DNA from: JAUQQI01 sp040289115
Lineage (GTDB): Bacteria > Chloroflexota > Dehalococcoidia > JAUQQI01
Assembly (NCBI GenBank): GCA_040289115.1
Contig: PSKS01000028.1
Location: 1 to 30,716, forward strand
Length of the DNA: 30,716 bases
Direction: 5' to 3'
Shown here: piece by piece, positions 22,867-29,087 of the stretch
Position numbering within the stretch: position 1 is the first letter of the stretch
Layout: each line of letters begins with the position of its first letter
Translations under genes and position numbers: made by a program
The notes under the pieces: generated by a model
What the model was told of the DNA's origin: nothing
Seen by the model: the letters and a program-made list of their open reading frames with translations, nothing else
The model's database searches: none

Positions 22867-23673
22867 ATGGTTGACCAGCCCCACGACGACTACTTGGTGA
22901 TCGCCGACCGCAAGTTTCGGTCCCGCCTGATGATGGGCAGCGGCAAGTTCCGGTCCGAAGAGGAGATGCTGGCGGCCTACGAGGCGGGCAAACCGGAGAT
23001 CATTACGGTGGCAATCCGGCGGCTGGACCTAGATAACCCGAAAAAGAAGACGCTGCTTGACATCATCGACTGGTCCAAGTACATGATCCTCCCGAACACC
23101 GCCGGCTGCCGCACCGCCGAGGAGGCCATCAAAACGGCCCGGCTTGCCCGGGAGGTATGCCGGGGCCTGGAGGGTTACAACTGGATAAAGTTGGAAGTGA
23201 TCCCCGATCCTAAGTACTTGCTGCCCGACCCCGAGGAGACTCTCCAGGCAGCCCGGGTGCTGGTGCGGGAAGGGTTCGTCGTCCTGCCCTACATTAATGA
23301 CGACCCGGTTCTGGCCAAGAAGCTGGAAGAGATCGGTACCGCCACGGTTATGCCCCTGGCCGCCCCCATCGGCTCGGGACAGGGCATCGTCTACTTCGGC
23401 CAGATCCAGATCATCATCGAGCAGGCGAAGGTACCGGTGGTGGTCGACGCCGGCCTGGGGGCCCCCTCAGACGCCGCCCTGGCCATGGAGCTGGGGGCGG
23501 ACGCGGTGCTGGTAAACACTGCCATCGCCAAGGCCAAGAACCCGCCCCTGATGGCCGAGGCCTTCCGGCTGGGGGTTGAGGCGGGGCGCAAGGGCTTCCT
23601 TGCCGGCCGGATCCCCAAGCTCCCCTACGCGGAGGCCAGCAGCCCCCTGGAAGGGGTTGTGCAGTGGCGGTAG
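22867..23673 (+). CDS. thiG: Thiazole synthase ThiG
   Basis: Makes the thiazole phosphate half of thiamine from deoxyxylulose 5-phosphate, dehydroglycine and sulfur delivered by ThiS thiocarboxylate. The 268-residue protein shows the family motifs RSRLMMGSGKF, ILPNTAGCRTAEEA, and NWIKLEVIPDPKYLLPD with the Schiff-base lysine at 108. Later motifs are MPLAAPIGSGQG and VVVDAGLGAPSDAALAMELG. It is the first gene after the TPP riboswitch, with a GAGGTG ribosome binding site. The partner that makes dehydroglycine (ThiO or ThiH) and the ThiS activator (ThiF) are not in this window. Confidence 0.97.
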   Translation: MVDQPHDDYLVIADRKFRSRLMMGSGKFRSEEEMLAAYEAGKPEIITVAIRRLDLDNPKKKTLLDIIDWSKYMILPNTAGCRTAEEAIKTARLAREVCRGLEGYNWIKLEVIPDPKYLLPDPEETLQAARVLVREGFVVLPYINDDPVLAKKLEEIGTATVMPLAAPIGSGQGIVYFGQIQIIIEQAKVPVVVDAGLGAPSDAALAMELGADAVLVNTAIAKAKNPPLMAEAFRLGVEAGRKGFLAGRIPKLPYAEASSPLEGVVQWR

Positions 23674-24321
23674 ATGACCCTGGGCCGGCTGGGTGAGCCA
23701 CCCCTGCTGATGCTGGTCACCGACCGGCGAAGGAGCCGCCTGCCCCTAACCGAGGCGGTTGGCCGGGCGGTGGCCGGGGGCGTCGATCTGGTTCAGGTCC
23801 GGGAAAAGGACCTGCCGGCGGCTGACCTCCTCGGGCTGGTTAAGGCCCTTCGGGAGGTGGTCGCGGGGCGGGCCAGGTTGCTGGTGAATGACCGGGTCGA
23901 CGTGGCGCTGGCGGCCGGGGCCGACGGGGTTCACCTTCCCGAAAAAGGCCTTCCCCCAAGGGCAGCCCGGCAACTGTTGGGTCCGGACCGGATCCTCGGG
24001 CGGTCCGCCCACGACCCGGCCGGCTTGGACTGGGCGGCTCTGGACTACCTGCTGGTGGGGACAGTTTTTGCAAGCCCCAGTCATCCTGGCCTGCCAGCCG
24101 CTGGGACCGAACGGGTAAAGGAGTTTGCCGGCCGAAGCCCAATTCCTGTCCTGGGAATCGGCGGCATTACGGCTGCCAACTGCGCCGAGGTACTTGCGGC
24201 GGGGGCGGTGGGAGTGGCGGTCATCTCGGCGGTTCTGGATTCCGACGACCCCGAGGGGGCGGCCCGACGGCTTAAGGCGGCCCTTCAGGCGGCCTGGGGC
24301 GCATCCAGGGTAAGAGGGTAA
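23674..24321 (+). CDS. thiE: Thiamine phosphate synthase / TenI family protein
   Basis: A 215-residue TIM-barrel protein of the ThiE/TenI superfamily. ThiE joins the pyrimidine and thiazole phosphates; TenI relatives isomerise the thiazole product of ThiG. Visible motifs are VQVREKD (40-46), LLVNDRVDVALAAGADGVHL (69-88), SAHD (111-114) and LGIGGI near the end. The stretch GTVFASPSHPG (129-139) replaces the T-x-T-K typical of ThiE and looks closer to TenI, so the enzyme could be either or both. The ATG abuts the thiG stop codon, so it belongs to the riboswitch operon. The symbol is the best guess. Confidence 0.85.
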   Translation: MTLGRLGEPPLLMLVTDRRRSRLPLTEAVGRAVAGGVDLVQVREKDLPAADLLGLVKALREVVAGRARLLVNDRVDVALAAGADGVHLPEKGLPPRAARQLLGPDRILGRSAHDPAGLDWAALDYLLVGTVFASPSHPGLPAAGTERVKEFAGRSPIPVLGIGGITAANCAEVLAAGAVGVAVISAVLDSDDPEGAARRLKAALQAAWGASRVRG

Positions 24322-24328
24322 ATCGACC

Positions 24329-24538
24329 ATGATCGAGGTAATTATCAACGGCCAGGTTCGGGGTCTTCCCCGGGAAATGAACATCATTGACCTCCTGGAC
24401 CACCTAGGCGTCCGCCCGGATGGGGTCGCGGTGGCCTTGAACGGGGAAGTGGTCCTGCGGGAGGAGTGGGAAAAGACTCGGATTCGGGCGGGCGACCACG
24501 TGGAGGTGGTCCACATGGTGGGCGGCGGCCAATGCTAG
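24329..24538 (+). CDS. thiS: Sulfur carrier protein ThiS
   Basis: A 69-residue ubiquitin-fold protein that carries sulfur as a C-terminal thiocarboxylate to thiazole synthase. Recognisable features are IEVIINGQVRGLP, DLLDHLGV, VAVALNGEVVLREEW and RIRAGDHVEVVHMVGGG. Normal ThiS ends in Gly-Gly, but this reading frame continues with Gln68 and Cys69 after the glycines. The two extra codons overlap the start of folC (ATGCTAG). Either the tail is trimmed before thiocarboxylation or the protein tolerates it; see findings. It lies seven bases after thiE. Confidence 0.93.
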   Translation: MIEVIINGQVRGLPREMNIIDLLDHLGVRPDGVAVALNGEVVLREEWEKTRIRAGDHVEVVHMVGGGQC

Positions 24539-25887
24539 GCCCCGAGACTGACCCTTACCGGGCTGCCCTGGAGTTTCTCTACTCCAGGGCCAATTACGAA
24601 CGGGGCTTTCTGGGCTCCTTGGACCCCTTGGGCCGGGGCCTGGAACGCACCACCCAGCTGCTTAAGCGTCTTGGTTGGCCGCAGGACCGGCTTAAAATCG
24701 TCCACATCGCCGGAACTAAGGGTAAGGGCTCGGTGGCCGCGATGGTCGCCTCGGTCCTCTGGACCCGTTACCCCACCGGCCTTTTTACTTCTCCCCACCT
24801 GCACACGTTTCGGGAGCGGATCCAGGTCGACGGGTCGCCCATCTCCCCCGTAACCTTCAGCCGGCTGGTGGCGCAGCTGCGGTCCATTGTGGCCGATCTA
24901 GACGGACAGGCCGAGGGGCTGGGTCGGCTCACAACCTTCGAGTTGGCCACGGCCCTGGGCCTCCTCCATTTTGCCAGGGTCGGGGCGGAGTGGGCCGTCC
25001 TGGAGGTGGGCCTTGGGGGGCGGCTGGACGCCACCAACGTGGTCGCCCCCGAGGTGGCCATTATAACCAGCCTGAGTTACGACCATACCCAGATTCTGGG
25101 CTCAACCCTGGCCCAGATCGCCGCCGAGAAGGCCGGCATTATCAAGCCGGGGGTGCCGGTGGTGTGCGCCCCCCAGGAAGCGGAGGCGGTAAAGGTTATC
25201 GAGGAGCGGGCCCGAGCACTGGGGGCAACCCTCCTGCTGGCCGACCGCGACTGGTCCTGGTCGGGCAGCCGCCAAAATTTGACCGTCCACGCCCCCTTCG
25301 AGACTTACGGGGGCCTGGAGGTAGCCCTGCTAGGGCCCCACCAGCTGGAGAATGCCGCCGTTGCGGTGGCTACCATCGACCTTTTACGGGCGCAGCAGCG
25401 GGTCGACCTGGGGCGGGAGGAGATAAGACTGGGCCTTAAGCAGGTTCGCTGGCCCGGGCGGGTGGAAATCCTGCGCCGAAATCCAACAGTGGTAGTGGAC
25501 GGAGCCCACAACGGGGAGTCGGCGGAGTTCCTGGCCCGAACCCTTAAGGGAGACCTCACATATAATCGTCTCTTTTTGATTTTGGGGACGTCGGCGGATA
25601 AGGACATTGGGGCCATTGTGGGTGCCCTGGCGCCCCTGGCCGACTTCGTCGGGGTTACCCGCTCCCGACACCCCCGGGCTGCACCGCCGGAGGTCCTGGC
25701 CCGGGAGTTTGCCAGGTTCGACCACGCTGCCAGGATTTTCCCCGAAGTGGGGGCGGCCCTGGGCGAGTTTCTAGGACGGGCCGGGCCGGAGGACTTAATC
25801 TGCGTTACCGGCTCGCTTTACCTGGTGGCGGAAGCTCGGGAGTTTCTGGGGGCACCTGGAAGCGAAGAGAAAGACCCGGTTCCGTAA
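24532..25887 (+). CDS. folC: Bifunctional folylpolyglutamate / dihydrofolate synthase
   Basis: ATP-dependent ligase that adds glutamate to dihydropteroate and tetrahydrofolate. The Mur-ligase-like protein is 451 residues from the ATG at 24532, which overlaps the thiS stop by seven bases. An earlier in-frame ATG at 24466 would add an unconserved, Gly/Arg-rich stretch, so I reject it. Motifs include the P-loop GTKGKGS (61-67), TSPHLHTFRERI, EVGLGGRLDATNVV, SYDHTQILG, AAEKAGIIKPG and VVVDGAHN. Placement at the end of the thiamine operon suggests it may partly follow the TPP riboswitch. Confidence 0.95.
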   Translation: MLGPETDPYRAALEFLYSRANYERGFLGSLDPLGRGLERTTQLLKRLGWPQDRLKIVHIAGTKGKGSVAAMVASVLWTRYPTGLFTSPHLHTFRERIQVDGSPISPVTFSRLVAQLRSIVADLDGQAEGLGRLTTFELATALGLLHFARVGAEWAVLEVGLGGRLDATNVVAPEVAIITSLSYDHTQILGSTLAQIAAEKAGIIKPGVPVVCAPQEAEAVKVIEERARALGATLLLADRDWSWSGSRQNLTVHAPFETYGGLEVALLGPHQLENAAVAVATIDLLRAQQRVDLGREEIRLGLKQVRWPGRVEILRRNPTVVVDGAHNGESAEFLARTLKGDLTYNRLFLILGTSADKDIGAIVGALAPLADFVGVTRSRHPRAAPPEVLAREFARFDHAARIFPEVGAALGEFLGRAGPEDLICVTGSLYLVAEAREFLGAPGSEEKDPVP

Positions 25888-25900
25888 AAACTTGGGGGTA

Positions 25901-25906
25901 TATAAT
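25901..25906 (+). promoter_or_regulatory. Possible -10 box for the molybdopterin synthase gene
   Basis: A perfect TATAAT lies in the 44-base gap after folC, 26 bases before the start codon. No acceptable -35 hexamer is present at the right distance, so independent transcription is only a possibility. Confidence 0.35.
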
Positions 25907-25931
25907 CGAGCGGAAAGGGGGTGTCGGCCAG

Positions 25932-26636
25932 TTGGAGCGGGTAAATATTAGGCTCAAATTTTTTGCGCTGCTCCGCGAACTCTTTGGGGAAGCCGAACGG
26001 GAACTGGAAATTCCGGTGGGGTCCCGGGTGGTGGACGTCTGGGCCCGCCTGGTGGCCGAGCAGCCGGTGCTGGCGGGCCTGGAGGGGGCGGTGCAGTTTG
26101 CGGTGAACCGGGAGTACGTCCCGGCCGACTACGAGCTTAAGCCGGGGGACGAGGTGGTCTTCGTTCCGCCGGTCAGTGGGGGGGAGGTACAGCCCATGTT
26201 CGAAATCACCGAACGGCCGCTGAACCCGGAGGAGCTCATTGCTGCCGTCCAGACCCCGGAGGATGGGGCGGTGGTGCTCTTCCTCGGGGTGGTCCGAAAT
26301 AACTCCGATGGCCGGCCAACCCGGTACCTGGTCTACGAGGCTTATCCGGAGATGGCTGAGGCCAAAATCGCCGATATTGCGGCCGAGGCTCGCCGGCGTT
26401 GGCCGGTAGGTAGGATCGCCGTTAAGCACCGGGTCGGGCGGCTGGAAATCGGGGAAGCCAGCGTAATGGTTGCGGTGGCCGCCCCCCACCGGGCGGCGGC
26501 CTTTGAGGCCTGTCGGTATGTGATGGACCGGGTTAAGGCCGAGGCGCCGATCTGGAAGAAAGAGGTTTTCGTGAATGGGGAGGTCTGGGTGGGCACACCC
26601 GAGCTTAAACCGGCCCCGGAAGGGGCGGGCCGGTAA
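25932..26636 (+). CDS. moaDE: Fused molybdopterin synthase MoaD-MoaE
   Basis: Molybdopterin synthase converts cyclic pyranopterin monophosphate to molybdopterin with sulfur from the MoaD C-terminal thiocarboxylate. Here both subunits are in one 234-residue chain. Residues 1-84 are MoaD (RLKFFALLRELFG, FAVNREYVP, GDEVVFVPPVSGG), ending in the Gly83-Gly84 that must be free to carry sulfur. Residues 89-230 are MoaE, with LVYEAYPEMAEAKI, VKHRVGRLEIGEASV and the active-site segment VKAEAPIWKKEVF. The start is a TTG with AGGGGG upstream; no ATG or GTG is in frame nearby. The link between the domains is only about four residues, so cleavage, as known for the mycobacterial MoaX fusion, or internal initiation seems necessary. 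Confidence 0.94.
   Translation: MERVNIRLKFFALLRELFGEAERELEIPVGSRVVDVWARLVAEQPVLAGLEGAVQFAVNREYVPADYELKPGDEVVFVPPVSGGEVQPMFEITERPLNPEELIAAVQTPEDGAVVLFLGVVRNNSDGRPTRYLVYEAYPEMAEAKIADIAAEARRRWPVGRIAVKHRVGRLEIGEASVMVAVAAPHRAAAFEACRYVMDRVKAEAPIWKKEVFVNGEVWVGTPELKPAPEGAGR
26178..26198 (+). promoter_or_regulatory. Internal ribosome binding site and ATG for separate MoaE
   Basis: GGGGGGGAGG at 26178-26187 is followed after eight bases by an in-frame ATG at 26196-26198, which is residue 89 of the fusion. Part of this purine run encodes the MoaD Gly-Gly motif. The site is as good as any in the window and would yield a free MoaE of 146 residues. Confidence 0.6.
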
Positions 26637-26660
26637 CCAAACTCTCGGTTACCGGCCCGC
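26625..26660 (+). terminator. Strong hairpin spanning the moaDE stop codon
   Basis: GCGGGCCGGTAACC at 26625-26638 pairs perfectly over 14 bases with 26647-26660, around an eight-base loop. The TAA stop of moaDE lies inside the left arm. There is no T run after the stem, so it may stop transcription weakly or protect the transcript end. Confidence 0.5.
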
Positions 26661-26744
26661 GGTTCAGCCGCGCCGGTTATCAGGTTGGGCGCCGGGTGAA
26701 CGCCCTATATAAGGTCGGTTAGGCCGCCGGTCGGGGTTCCCAGT

Positions 26745-27005
26745 CTAAAAGAGCCGCCGGACCGACGCCCAGATGCCCCGAATCCACTCACCAAAGGAGC
26801 CCCGGCCAGGCCCTGGGTCGTCGAAGACCGCCTGAAGGTCGGCTACCAGTTTGGCCTTCTGCATCGGGCAGAGGTCCTTGGGCTCCAGCAGGACCTGGCG
26901 GCGGTTTCGGGCCTCGCGGTCCAGGTGCTCCTGAATGATCCGGATGGCCTCCTCAACAACCTTGGTGTCGTGCTCGGTCCTAGTTTCAGGCGTCGCCACC
27001 AACAT
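26745..27005 (-). CDS. Small protein of unknown function
   Basis: An 86-residue protein I do not recognise. Its first two thirds are helical and charged (VVEEAIRIIQEHLDREARNR), followed by a Gly/Pro-rich turn and an aromatic, basic end (FGEWIRGIWASVRRLF) that could be an amphipathic helix lying on a membrane. It has one cysteine. There is no signal peptide or metal-binding motif. The gene looks real: a GGAGGAGG ribosome binding site lies eight bases before the ATG and a near-consensus promoter about 150 bases upstream. It diverges from the mntR operon, which makes co-regulation possible. Confidence 0.65.
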   Translation of the reverse strand: MLVATPETRTEHDTKVVEEAIRIIQEHLDREARNRRQVLLEPKDLCPMQKAKLVADLQAVFDDPGPGRGSFGEWIRGIWASVRRLF

Positions 27006-27157
27006 TTAAACAGCCTCCTCCCTGCAGGGTTTAAACATCCGCCGGACGAACCCTCTCTGGCCCAGAGCCGGCCCGGGCGACCGGCCCCCGTCGCTGCATA
27101 GGGTCACCCCCCCTCGAACCGTTCGCCTCAAAGTCTTCGGCCACACCGGTTTGCTAT

Positions 27158-27186
27158 ATGATAATACGCCCCAACACTGTTGTCAA
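27158..27186 (-). promoter_or_regulatory. Sigma-A type promoter for the small unknown gene
   Basis: Read on the minus strand, TTGACA (27186-27181) and TATCAT (27163-27158) are separated by 17 bases. The start would give a leader of about 145 bases before the ATG at 27005. That leader contains a 10-base palindrome, CCCTGCAGGG, at 27020-27029, partly overlapping the ribosome binding site, but no riboswitch that I recognise. Confidence 0.7.
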
Positions 27187-27250
27187 CCGGTTAGAACGCC
27201 GGGCTTTCCAGCTTTCCCCTCGACCTGACTGAAAGCGACCGCTAAGCTCC

Positions 27251-27276
27251 TTGGGGCGCACGGCCGTGCGCCCCAA
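27251..27276. repeat. Perfect 26-base palindrome in the divergent region
   Basis: TTGGGGCGCACGG is followed directly by its reverse complement. As RNA it would form an 11-base-pair hairpin with a GGCC loop; as DNA it is a perfect dyad. It lies between the two divergent promoters and upstream of both start sites, so it is not a terminator for either gene. An operator or protein-binding site is the likeliest reading. Confidence 0.6.
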
Positions 27277-27343
27277 CAAGAAACTGCCGATTACCTAGTG
27301 ACGGCGCAAAAACGTGGAAAGCCCCGGCCACGCCCTTTGGGTC

Positions 27344-27375
27344 TTGACAATAACCTGGTAGTGGGTTATTGTTAA
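27344..27375 (+). promoter_or_regulatory. mntR promoter with overlapping inverted-repeat operator
   Basis: TTGACA (27344-27349) and TATTGT (27367-27372) are 17 bases apart. Arms 27344-27355 (TTGACAATAACC) and 27364-27375 (GGTTATTGTTAA) form an inverted repeat with one mismatch around an eight-base centre, covering both promoter boxes. A dimeric repressor bound here would block RNA polymerase. The MntR-like product of the next gene is the obvious candidate, which would give metal-dependent autoregulation. Confidence 0.75.
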
Positions 27376-27416
27376 CTCAGAACTTAACCTTCATTAAACT
27401 AGCCGGGGGGTGACGA

Positions 27417-28079
27417 ATGAAGCAGGCTGTTGAGGACTACCTTAAGGTGATTTACAAAGTCCAGCAGCGCCAGCGGCGGGTCTCCACCTCGGCCATCGCC
27501 GAGGGTCTGGGCGTGAGCGCCCCGGCCGCGACCAGCATGGTCCAGCGTCTGGCCGACATGGGCCTTCTCCGCTACACCCCCTACCGGGGCGTCGAGCTGA
27601 CCGAGAAGGGCGCTCGCATTGCCCTGGAAGTGATCCGTCACCACCGGCTCTGGGAGCTCTTTCTGGCCCGGGCGCTCAATATGCCCCTCGACGCCGTCCA
27701 CGTCGAGGCCGAGCGGTTGGAGCACACCCTTTCCGATGCCCTTGAAGATGCCATCGACGCCGCCCTCGGCTACCCGACGGTGGACCCCCACGGGGACCCG
27801 ATACCCTCTAAGGATGGGACCATCAACGAGCCCGACTACGTGCCCCTGGGCGCCCTCCCGGCCGGAACCCGAGCCTGGGTCCGGCGGGTGCCCGACAGCA
27901 ATCCGGCCCTTCTCCGCTACCTGGCAGACTTGGGGCTGGTTCCGGGGGCGCTGGTCGAGGTGAAAGACGTGGCCCCATTTCACGGTCCGGTACACCTGCG
28001 GGTGGGGGAGCGGGAGCACGCCATCGGTCGAGAGGTCTCCGGCCGCATTTTTGTCGAGCCCGTACCGGTTCAGGACTAA
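27417..28079 (+). CDS. mntR: Metal-dependent transcriptional regulator, MntR/DtxR family
   Basis: A 220-residue three-domain regulator: winged helix (about 1-62), metal-binding dimerisation domain (63-125) and a C-terminal FeoA/SH3-like domain (about 142-218), as in DtxR and IdeR. Likely ligands are Asp7, His76, Glu99, Glu102 and His103. Asp at 7 and Glu at 99, in place of the Met and Cys of DtxR, resemble Bacillus MntR and favour manganese. Lys10 replaces a Glu that helps bind the second metal in MntR. The gene sits before a Mn/Zn importer and probably represses the whole operon when metal is plentiful. It starts at an ATG preceded by GGGGGG. Confidence 0.92.
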   Translation: MKQAVEDYLKVIYKVQQRQRRVSTSAIAEGLGVSAPAATSMVQRLADMGLLRYTPYRGVELTEKGARIALEVIRHHRLWELFLARALNMPLDAVHVEAERLEHTLSDALEDAIDAALGYPTVDPHGDPIPSKDGTINEPDYVPLGALPAGTRAWVRRVPDSNPALLRYLADLGLVPGALVEVKDVAPFHGPVHLRVGEREHAIGREVSGRIFVEPVPVQD

Positions 28080-28097
28080 GGTTTCAAGGGCCGACCC

Positions 28098-29087
28098 GTG
28101 AACCCTTGGCGTTCGCGCCAGCCCCGGCGGACCGTGTTTAGCGTGTTCCTGGCGGCCGTTTTGGCCCTTTCCGCCTGCGCCCCCCTCGGCCGCGCGGCCG
28201 ACCCTTCGGAGTTGGCCGGACGGGCGGTGCGGGTGGTGACGACGACCAGCCTGATCGCCGACGCCGTAAAGCAAGTCGGGGGCAGTCGGGTCGAGGTCAC
28301 CGCCCTGATGGGTCCCGGCATTGACCCCCACCTCTACAAGGCTCGGGAGGGTGACGTGTTGAGGCTTGCCCGGGCCGACATCGTTTTCTACCATGGCCTC
28401 CACCTGGAGGCCAAAATGGCGGATATCCTGGCGAAGATGGGCCGGTGGGTGCCGACCTACGCGGTGGGCAATGCCGTCGACCCGGCCGACCTTATCTACC
28501 CGGAAGGTTCGGCCGGAAACCCGGACCCCCACATCTGGTTCGACGTCCGCCTCTGGATGCAGGTAGTGTCGTACATCGCCGAGGCTTTGGCCGAGCGGGA
28601 CCCGGTCCACCGGGAGGTCTACCGGGCCAATTCTCACGCCTACCTCCGGGAGCTGGCTGAGCTCGATGGCTGGGTTCGGGAGTGGGTTGGCCGGATCCCC
28701 CCCGAACAGCGGGTGCTGGTTACGGCCCATGACGCCTTCGGGTATTTTGCCCGGGCCTATAACTTTGAGGTGCGGGGGCTTCAGGGTATCAGCACCGTGG
28801 CCGAGGCCGGCATCGCCGACGTCCAGGAGCTGGCCGATTTCATCGTGCGGCGGCGCATCCGGGCCATTTTCATCGAAAGCAGTGTGCCGGTTCGCAACAT
28901 CGAGGCCGTCCAGGAGGCAGTGCGGGCCCGCGGTTGGGAGGTTGCCATCGGCGGCCAGCTTTATTCCGACTCCCTGGGCGAGCCGGACACCGAGGCGGGT
29001 ACCTACACCGGTATGGTTCGGCACAACGTCCGGACCGTCGTCGAGGCCCTTACCGGACAAGATTTCCCTAGCGGAGGCAGCCGATGA
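28098..29087 (+). CDS. Mn/Zn ABC transporter substrate-binding lipoprotein (TroA/ZnuA family)
   Basis: Cluster A-I metal-binding protein on the outer face of the membrane, 329 residues from a GTG start. The signal ends at LSAC with lipidated Cys27. Likely metal ligands are His78 in GIDPHLYK, His145 in DPHIWF, His211 in TAHDAFGYF and Asp291 in YSDSLG. The His-His-His-Asp set matches TroA, which takes both manganese and zinc, whereas PsaA/MntC-like proteins have Glu at the third place. The long His-rich loop of ZnuA is missing, which argues against a strict zinc scavenger. Together with the MntR-like regulator this favours manganese. Confidence 0.93.
   Translation: MNPWRSRQPRRTVFSVFLAAVLALSACAPLGRAADPSELAGRAVRVVTTTSLIADAVKQVGGSRVEVTALMGPGIDPHLYKAREGDVLRLARADIVFYHGLHLEAKMADILAKMGRWVPTYAVGNAVDPADLIYPEGSAGNPDPHIWFDVRLWMQVVSYIAEALAERDPVHREVYRANSHAYLRELAELDGWVREWVGRIPPEQRVLVTAHDAFGYFARAYNFEVRGLQGISTVAEAGIADVQELADFIVRRRIRAIFIESSVPVRNIEAVQEAVRARGWEVAIGGQLYSDSLGEPDTEAGTYTGMVRHNVRTVVEALTGQDFPSGGSR

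Larger units (their letters stand above)
27006..27416. other. Divergent intergenic region between the small gene and mntR
   Basis: About 410 bases without a gene. It holds a minus-strand promoter (27158-27186), a 26-base perfect palindrome (27251-27276), and a plus-strand promoter embedded in an inverted repeat (27344-27375). The 10-base word CGCCCCAACA occurs twice, inside the minus promoter spacer (27167-27176) and at the palindrome's right arm (27269-27278). The copies could be sites for one regulator. Confidence 0.6.

Noticed and set aside
27100..27130. A tRNA-like T-arm word (GGTTCGAG on the minus strand)
   Set aside because: No acceptor stem, D arm or anticodon arm can be built around it.
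27399..29060. A 553-codon minus-strand open frame opposite mntR and the metal-binding protein
   Set aside because: It mirrors two well-supported genes, its translation is His/Gly/Asp-rich without recognisable motifs, and it arises from the GC-biased third positions of the real genes.
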